Source: Mucor racemosus (Eukaryota > Mucoromycota > Mucoromycetes > Mucorales > Mucoraceae). Taken from it: a DNA stretch of 64,000 nt. The stretch lies in assembly GCA_027405735.1 (NCBI GenBank), contig JAPEHQ010000007.1:868001-932000 (forward strand). Direction: 5' to 3'. The notes under the pieces are model-generated. The model did no database searches. It saw nothing but the letters and a program-made list of their open reading frames with translations, and was not told where the DNA came from. Below, piece after piece: positions 59,101 to 64,000 of the stretch. Position numbers and translations under genes: made by a program. Numbering within the stretch: the first letter of the stretch is position 1; the number at the start of each line of letters is the position of its first letter.

Positions 59101-60929
59101 TTGAACAGCCAACTCAAAATGCCTATCAACATCTGTCTTGTTAGTCAATGGCTGATTTGTCATTAACAAACAAATGCCCATCATCTCTTGTGTTCCTGCG
59201 TGATATTTGTAAGCTTTTTCAGTTGCGTAATCTCTACGCACTGTATCGTAAATGGTATGAGCAAACTTGTAGTCTCGTAACATGAAAGCATAATCAGCTA
59301 ATTTTCGCATTTGTGCTTCGGGGGCTGCATAAGGGTATATAGTGAGCGTATTAGCACCTACGGGTACATTAGCACCATGTACTGTTATAGTTTGTACTGA
59401 TTGAGGTGTGGGATTTCGAGCTGATGTACCAAAGAGTCGACGACTAGCACCGAAAAGTCGACCTGCTATACCTCGACGGGCTGATGCCACTTGCTCATTC
59501 CAATGTTGGATGTTGCGTTCCATGAATGGAATCATACTTTGAGAAGTAAATTCACGAACCATTGCCTTTACATTACTTACATCGCTAGATGTCATGCATC
59601 GACCATATTGAATGGTAGGTAAAGCAGAAGCTTCCATTGTAACTGTATTTTCCTCTATATTGCTGGTATTTTCTGATTGTTCATCTAATAAATCAATGGG
59701 TGGAGACTGGATTGATGTGCCATGAATGACTGTAGGCTGTAAAGGATTGCTGATATTTGACGAAACTGAAGTTGAGCGTGAGTGTCCCGGTGTCGACGAA
59801 GCAGTTGAAATAATGGGTGATGAAGGAAGAGATGGACTAGTTGTTGCTTCCATCAAATTAATAGATGCAGTTGATGAGGATGTACTAAATGATTGTAATT
59901 TAGATTCGATATTATAGGATTCTGAGAGTCCCTGTTCCCAAATGTCTCTAATTTTATCCTCTGAACGGTCTTCTATACTGTCATCATCTAGTGGATCTCT
60001 AGGATTTGAGTTAATTCTAAGCAAATAACAATGCAATCCAACAGTTCGCTTCAATTTTTCAAACACTGCTGTTGATCTTTTTATAATTCAAATATATTAG
60101 AATTGAATGAAAATGTGAATAAACTTGTATATTCTTACTGTTCAATGCTGGTTCGATTTGGATCATGAAGAACAACGTAATATCTCAAGATATTTGTATC
60201 TACATAGGGTTTATCAATAGTGAAAGATGGCACATTTGGATTATAAAGTTGCATAATAGTACTGACAGGGTCCGGATTTGATGAAGAAATAACAATCATT
60301 GTAGCCACTGGATGATCAAATGTCTCATATTCTGTAATTCCTCTAAGAGATAGTACAGTATTTTTAAAATCGGCATACCAAGGTGTCAGATCGTCCAGAG
60401 GTGCTTTGATACACAGGTGTTAAAGCATGATTTTCACAATATATATATATATATATATATTACTTACTATTTAAATAGTCTTCTGTAACATCATTTCTAG
60501 TTCTAATTTCTTCTAAAAGTCCTTGATATTGTTCGCCTTTCTCCTTTACATTTTCTTGTACAAGATTCATCACAGCTTGATGGTTTGGTTCTTCCAATTT
60601 ATTAATAGGTCGAAAACGTATATTAAAATTGTCGATAGGAATTGGTACACCTTGCCAATCGCGCGGTGTTACTAGGAATACAAAATAATGATAAATAAAC
60701 GATATACAAAGCATATTACTTTTGCAAATGTTGCCGTACCTCGTCCTTCAAGCATATCCCCAAATGGTTTAATAAAGTCAGCAAAAGAGGGAATATGATT
60801 AACTCGACATAACTCTTCGGCATCTTCACTTGCTGCAACCGCAACCAAAGGTCCCAATGTACGAGCAATAAAATCTCGAGTTGAAAAATTAGAAGAATTT
60901 GAAGATAAAGGCTTCTCCATATCTTTCAA
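56113..60929 (-). CDS. TRS85: TRAPP complex subunit TRAPPC8 / Trs85
   Basis: Eight exons, 60929-60740, 60671-60468, 60403-60139, 60076-58368, 58302-58067, 58018-57643, 57583-56509 and 56452-56113, join in frame to 1464 residues, close to human TRAPPC8 (about 1435). Introns are 48 to 68 bp. N-terminal landmarks are FIARTLGPLVAVAASEDAEELC, PRDWQGVPIPIDNFNIRFRPI and RYYVVLHDPNRTSIEQ. A central helical-repeat (TPR-like) region includes LADYAFMLRDYKFAHTIYD and FALGRQAFHLGRLEDAVTYF. A C-terminal beta-rich half has Ig-like segments (HIELFNPLQVSISL, LLDLAFHHVPETIL). Trs85 defines the TRAPPIII complex, which activates Rab Ypt1/Rab1 at the Golgi and pre-autophagosomal sites. The gene is bracketed by inverted R1 copies. 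Confidence 0.93.
60440..60461. repeat. (AT)n microsatellite inside TRAPPC8 intron 2
   Basis: About 11 AT units within a 64-bp intron, leaving only short flanks to the splice sites. Confidence 0.8.
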
Positions 60930-61599
60930 GTGTATCTTTAATAGAAGAAGAAGAAGAAGAAAAGAGGAAAACTTGTTGCGTCGTTGTTTGGGTTATTTGC
61001 ACAAATATTGTGTTGCTTCATCATTGATTCATTTGAATACCCGCGTCTCATTCACTTGGAATCCTCATTAAGGTTTGGCCTTACATAACAATAGAGCTTT
61101 TTCTCAACCATAAAACATTCAGCTGTCAAAACGAAGAAGAAGATTACTAAGCAATTAAATGGAAAGATACAAGAACTAAGCTAATCACTGTGAAAAAGGA
61201 AAAGTAAAACGTTATTCAGGTACCATTTATCAGAATGCAGATAATTTTTATCGATCTTTTGAGAGTAGTAAAAACCTTAATCCTCAGCCTTGATTCGAAA
61301 TTTTGAAATCGCCATTCATACATGATGTGTATTACTATCTTTTTTTCTTACTAAAGAGAGTAGTAAATAGCACATAAACGAATTAAATTTAAATGATAAC
61401 CATAAGTGCAAATATCCATGTTTTTTTAAAAAAAAAATCAAAAAGAAACCAGTAGACGTTATCTATAATTTATTTTCTATTTTTGATTGTTGACAACCTA
61501 ATAAAATAGCTGATTTAGCAAAAACAACATTGGTCTATGATTTGTTTGGTAATTTTTACACATATTTGTTGAAATCAATGCTAGGCTTATAAAGTTTTT
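60930..61599. other. Upstream region of the TRAPPC8 gene
   Basis: Contains a GAA-type trinucleotide run (TTC on the coding strand) just before the start, at about 60943-60962. No other gene. Faint R1-like similarity begins towards the right end. Confidence 0.45.
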
Positions 61600-64000
61600 G
61601 GTGTAGAACACATTGCATTACAGCTTTGACTACGCATAAAGAGGACGTTTACTTGTTAATTTCGATGGTTGTCATTGCTATATATGCTGATTTCGGTTAA
61701 TTTAATACTATTTTACATATGAAATGGCCTGATCTCCTAAGCTACAGACCCCACTCGAAAAAGAGCTCGTTTTATCTCTATGCTACGATTTAACCAGCAA
61801 ATTGATGGATACTAAAAAGATTAATTCTGAATACTGTTACAGTTGTAATATATATTTTAAAACTACCAGCCCATTTGGATCAATATTCATTGAATACTAG
61901 GATTTTTCCAGTTGCTTTATTTTTTTTTCAAACAGACCATAAAAAATAGTTGAGAAATGTGAGTGTCTCCATTTTCTTATCTTCACAATAGCTCGGAAAG
62001 GCTAAAACTTTGCAATTCTGTGAATATATAAACCCTAAACGTATCTACCATTCCAATGGGAGCTCATTTGGAACCGTATTCAGTGAAACCTGGTGATCTT
62101 ACTGACCTTGGTAGGTATAAATAGTAATAGGTAATTAACTTTTTGTTCAAACTTACCGAATGCACAATGACTAATGGATGCTGGTATCTGAAATACTTGT
62201 AACATCTATTCATACCTATTTTCATGTAGAGCGGTGGTTTACTCGTATCAGTATTCATAGATATCCTATTTTCAATTGTTTTAAATAAAAATGAGTAGTA
62301 AGCTATAGGCGTACTTTGGCGATAGCTATCACGACACACATTAGGTTGTAAAAGTTGCCCTTTAATATCATTATGCCAAAGATATTTACATGCCCTCATG
62401 TAAAGTTGGTAGTTATTAGAATCAAAATTCGTCGAGATAGGGTCTCTTTTGTCTGCTTTTTACTGCTGTAAAAAAGTAATTTTCAGATAGTTTCAAATGG
62501 TTTTCGAATCTTTCGCCCGATGTTGAGTCGAATTAAGTCAAATATTCAAATAAAATATGTCTTCCTTTTATGGGCCATTGATTTCTGCTCGAAAATAGAA
62601 GAGTTAATACTAAAATACAAGTATACTGGCCTAATATTAACCAAAATTGGTCTAAACTTGATTATAAAACTTCTGCACTCAAATTGAGGTAATAATTTTT
62701 TGTATTTACAAAATAGATATGACTGAAAGCTACTCTTCAATATTTTTTTCAGAAAACAATATTGATTTTTCATCAAGAAAATAAAAATCATAGTTTACAG
62801 TATAGCTCACAGCTTATTCCAACTGAGTTCCAAAATTGATTTGATGAATAAACTGATCCAAAAATGATTCAAAAAATCAAGTTTGTGTAAAAACTCGAGA
62901 ACTGCAAAGTAAGTTGGACTAGTGTATTAAATGTTTTTTGTATATATTTAGATTCTGCATTTAACTATATAAAATTTGAACAAAATCTTTACATTAAATT
63001 TAACGTAAAATGCAATTGAAATTTTAGAGGTTTTTTGGAGACAGGAATCACTTTATATAATAATGTTTTAAATCGAAGTTATTTAAATGATAGGAGACAA
63101 AATTATCTATCGATTGAGCTATTAATAAATCTTTTAGCTGCATTTCTCGCAGAGAAATCAAACTTTTTGTCGATTTTTTTTTCAAATTCAGAATTTAGGA
63201 TGAGGGTATACAAGGGGAAAATTGAAGCTAGAAACGAGAGTATTCCTGAGTGTACAATTTTGAGTATATCTCCACGAAAAATCAATATTTTAGAAGAAAC
63301 TAAATTGTGTCCGAGAGAGCTCAACAAGGCTGATGACATAAATGTAAAAAAAATACTGCTCAATTTAACAAATATTTTGTAATCTGTTAAAAAAAGATTA
63401 AAAAAGGACACGAAATGGTAAACAAAAAAAAAGTGCTCGGAATTTATTTGTACTTAAATATGTTATAGAGTACTTTAAACCAAGTAAGTTTTATTATTAA
63501 AAAGGATGAGTGTATCTTAATTTTCTATAGAGATATTCAGACTTGAATTTTTGATTTTTTTAGCAGTGAAATACCTGAAACATTAGCACTAAAAAAATTA
63601 TACCAACTGCAAAAAATAGGATATTTCTAGGCACTCTTCTTTAGATAAAAGAGGAACATCTCAGGTACATTGGAATATAATTTTTCTTGGTGTTATTTAG
63701 TGGGAAAAAAAGTAGAGCAGGGATGAAAAGTGAGACCAACAGTTTTCAAGGAAAAAGCAGTGAATTTTACCCGCTTTTGAGTTTTTCGTGAGATAAAAAA
63801 TAAATTTAGGAACAGGTATCATAATGCGACCAATTTATATCTGTTAAGCAATGTCTAAGGTATATGCTAAAAAATATTTAGTGTGAAGCTAGTTATAGAA
63901 AAGAGGCCACGCTCTAATTTTGAGGATTGGAAACTATAAAAATTCAATCTTTTGAATTTCAAATTTTCTTTGACCAAGCACCAACAAAAAAAATACAAAA
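61600..64000 (+). repeat. R1 repeat copy G, runs to the window edge
   Basis: The most complete R1 copy: left part 61600-62100 (as in D), main body with centre GGATGAGGGTATACAAGGGG, and a right end at about 63850-64000 resembling the reverse of 20945-21150. It has an empty site for the Ty3 insertion. No recognisable protein domain. It is the inverted partner of copy F. Confidence 0.85.

Noticed and set aside
1..64000. CRISPR array, bacterial operon or rRNA genes
   Set aside because: No regularly spaced short repeats or rRNA sequence were seen, and the spliced genes show the DNA is eukaryotic.

Overview
The window looks like nuclear DNA of an early-diverging filamentous fungus, most likely Mucoromycota (Mucorales-like). 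The reasons are AT-rich DNA, many small GT-AG introns (48 to 73 bp), and a eukaryotic gene set (Rheb GTPase, Cdc37, TRAPP subunit Trs85/TRAPPC8, MTH1-type Nudix hydrolase, nicotinamide riboside kinase, fatty alcohol oxidase, HsbA-type secreted proteins). A single-ORF Ty3/Gypsy chromodomain retrotransposon and a tRNA-Ser gene fit the same picture. The species cannot be named from sequence alone.

Layout. 1-2015: an edge-truncated four-membrane-segment protein with a histidine-kinase-like region, then a five-exon Nudix gene, both on the minus strand. 2520-10265: one old copy of an unidentified repeat family (here called R1), split by three independent insertions that each have a target-site duplication: a complete Ty3 element with identical LTRs, a solo LTR, and a 366-bp hAT-like MITE. 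10957-11038: tRNA-Ser(AGA). 12123-20071: an FHA-domain gene, a peroxisomal-type long-chain alcohol oxidase, Rheb, and a lipase-like alpha/beta hydrolase. 20945-25090: two R1 copies. 25331-33214: two neighbouring inverted gene pairs, namely two identical HsbA-like genes in divergent orientation and two paralogous ten-finger C2H2 genes in convergent orientation. 33960-42745: R1 copies, one of them split by a 2.7-kb insert flanked by an 8-bp duplication. 43934-51951: Cdc37, a mitochondrial PPR protein, nicotinamide riboside kinase and NAD-dependent glycerol-3-phosphate dehydrogenase. 53905-64000: the TRAPPC8 gene lies between two closely related inverted R1 copies.

Most genes are ordinary single-copy housekeeping genes whose introns could be reconstructed by frame continuity and family conservation. 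They do not form one pathway. Themes are TOR and trafficking (Rheb, TRAPPC8), chaperoning of kinases (Cdc37), redox and carbon metabolism (G3PDH, NRK, alcohol oxidase, MTH1), and the secreted or cell-surface HsbA pair. The accessory interest is in the repeats: nested insertions, recent duplications, and an R1 family that is abundant but has no recognisable coding capacity. All exon joins are read by eye, and no database search was possible.
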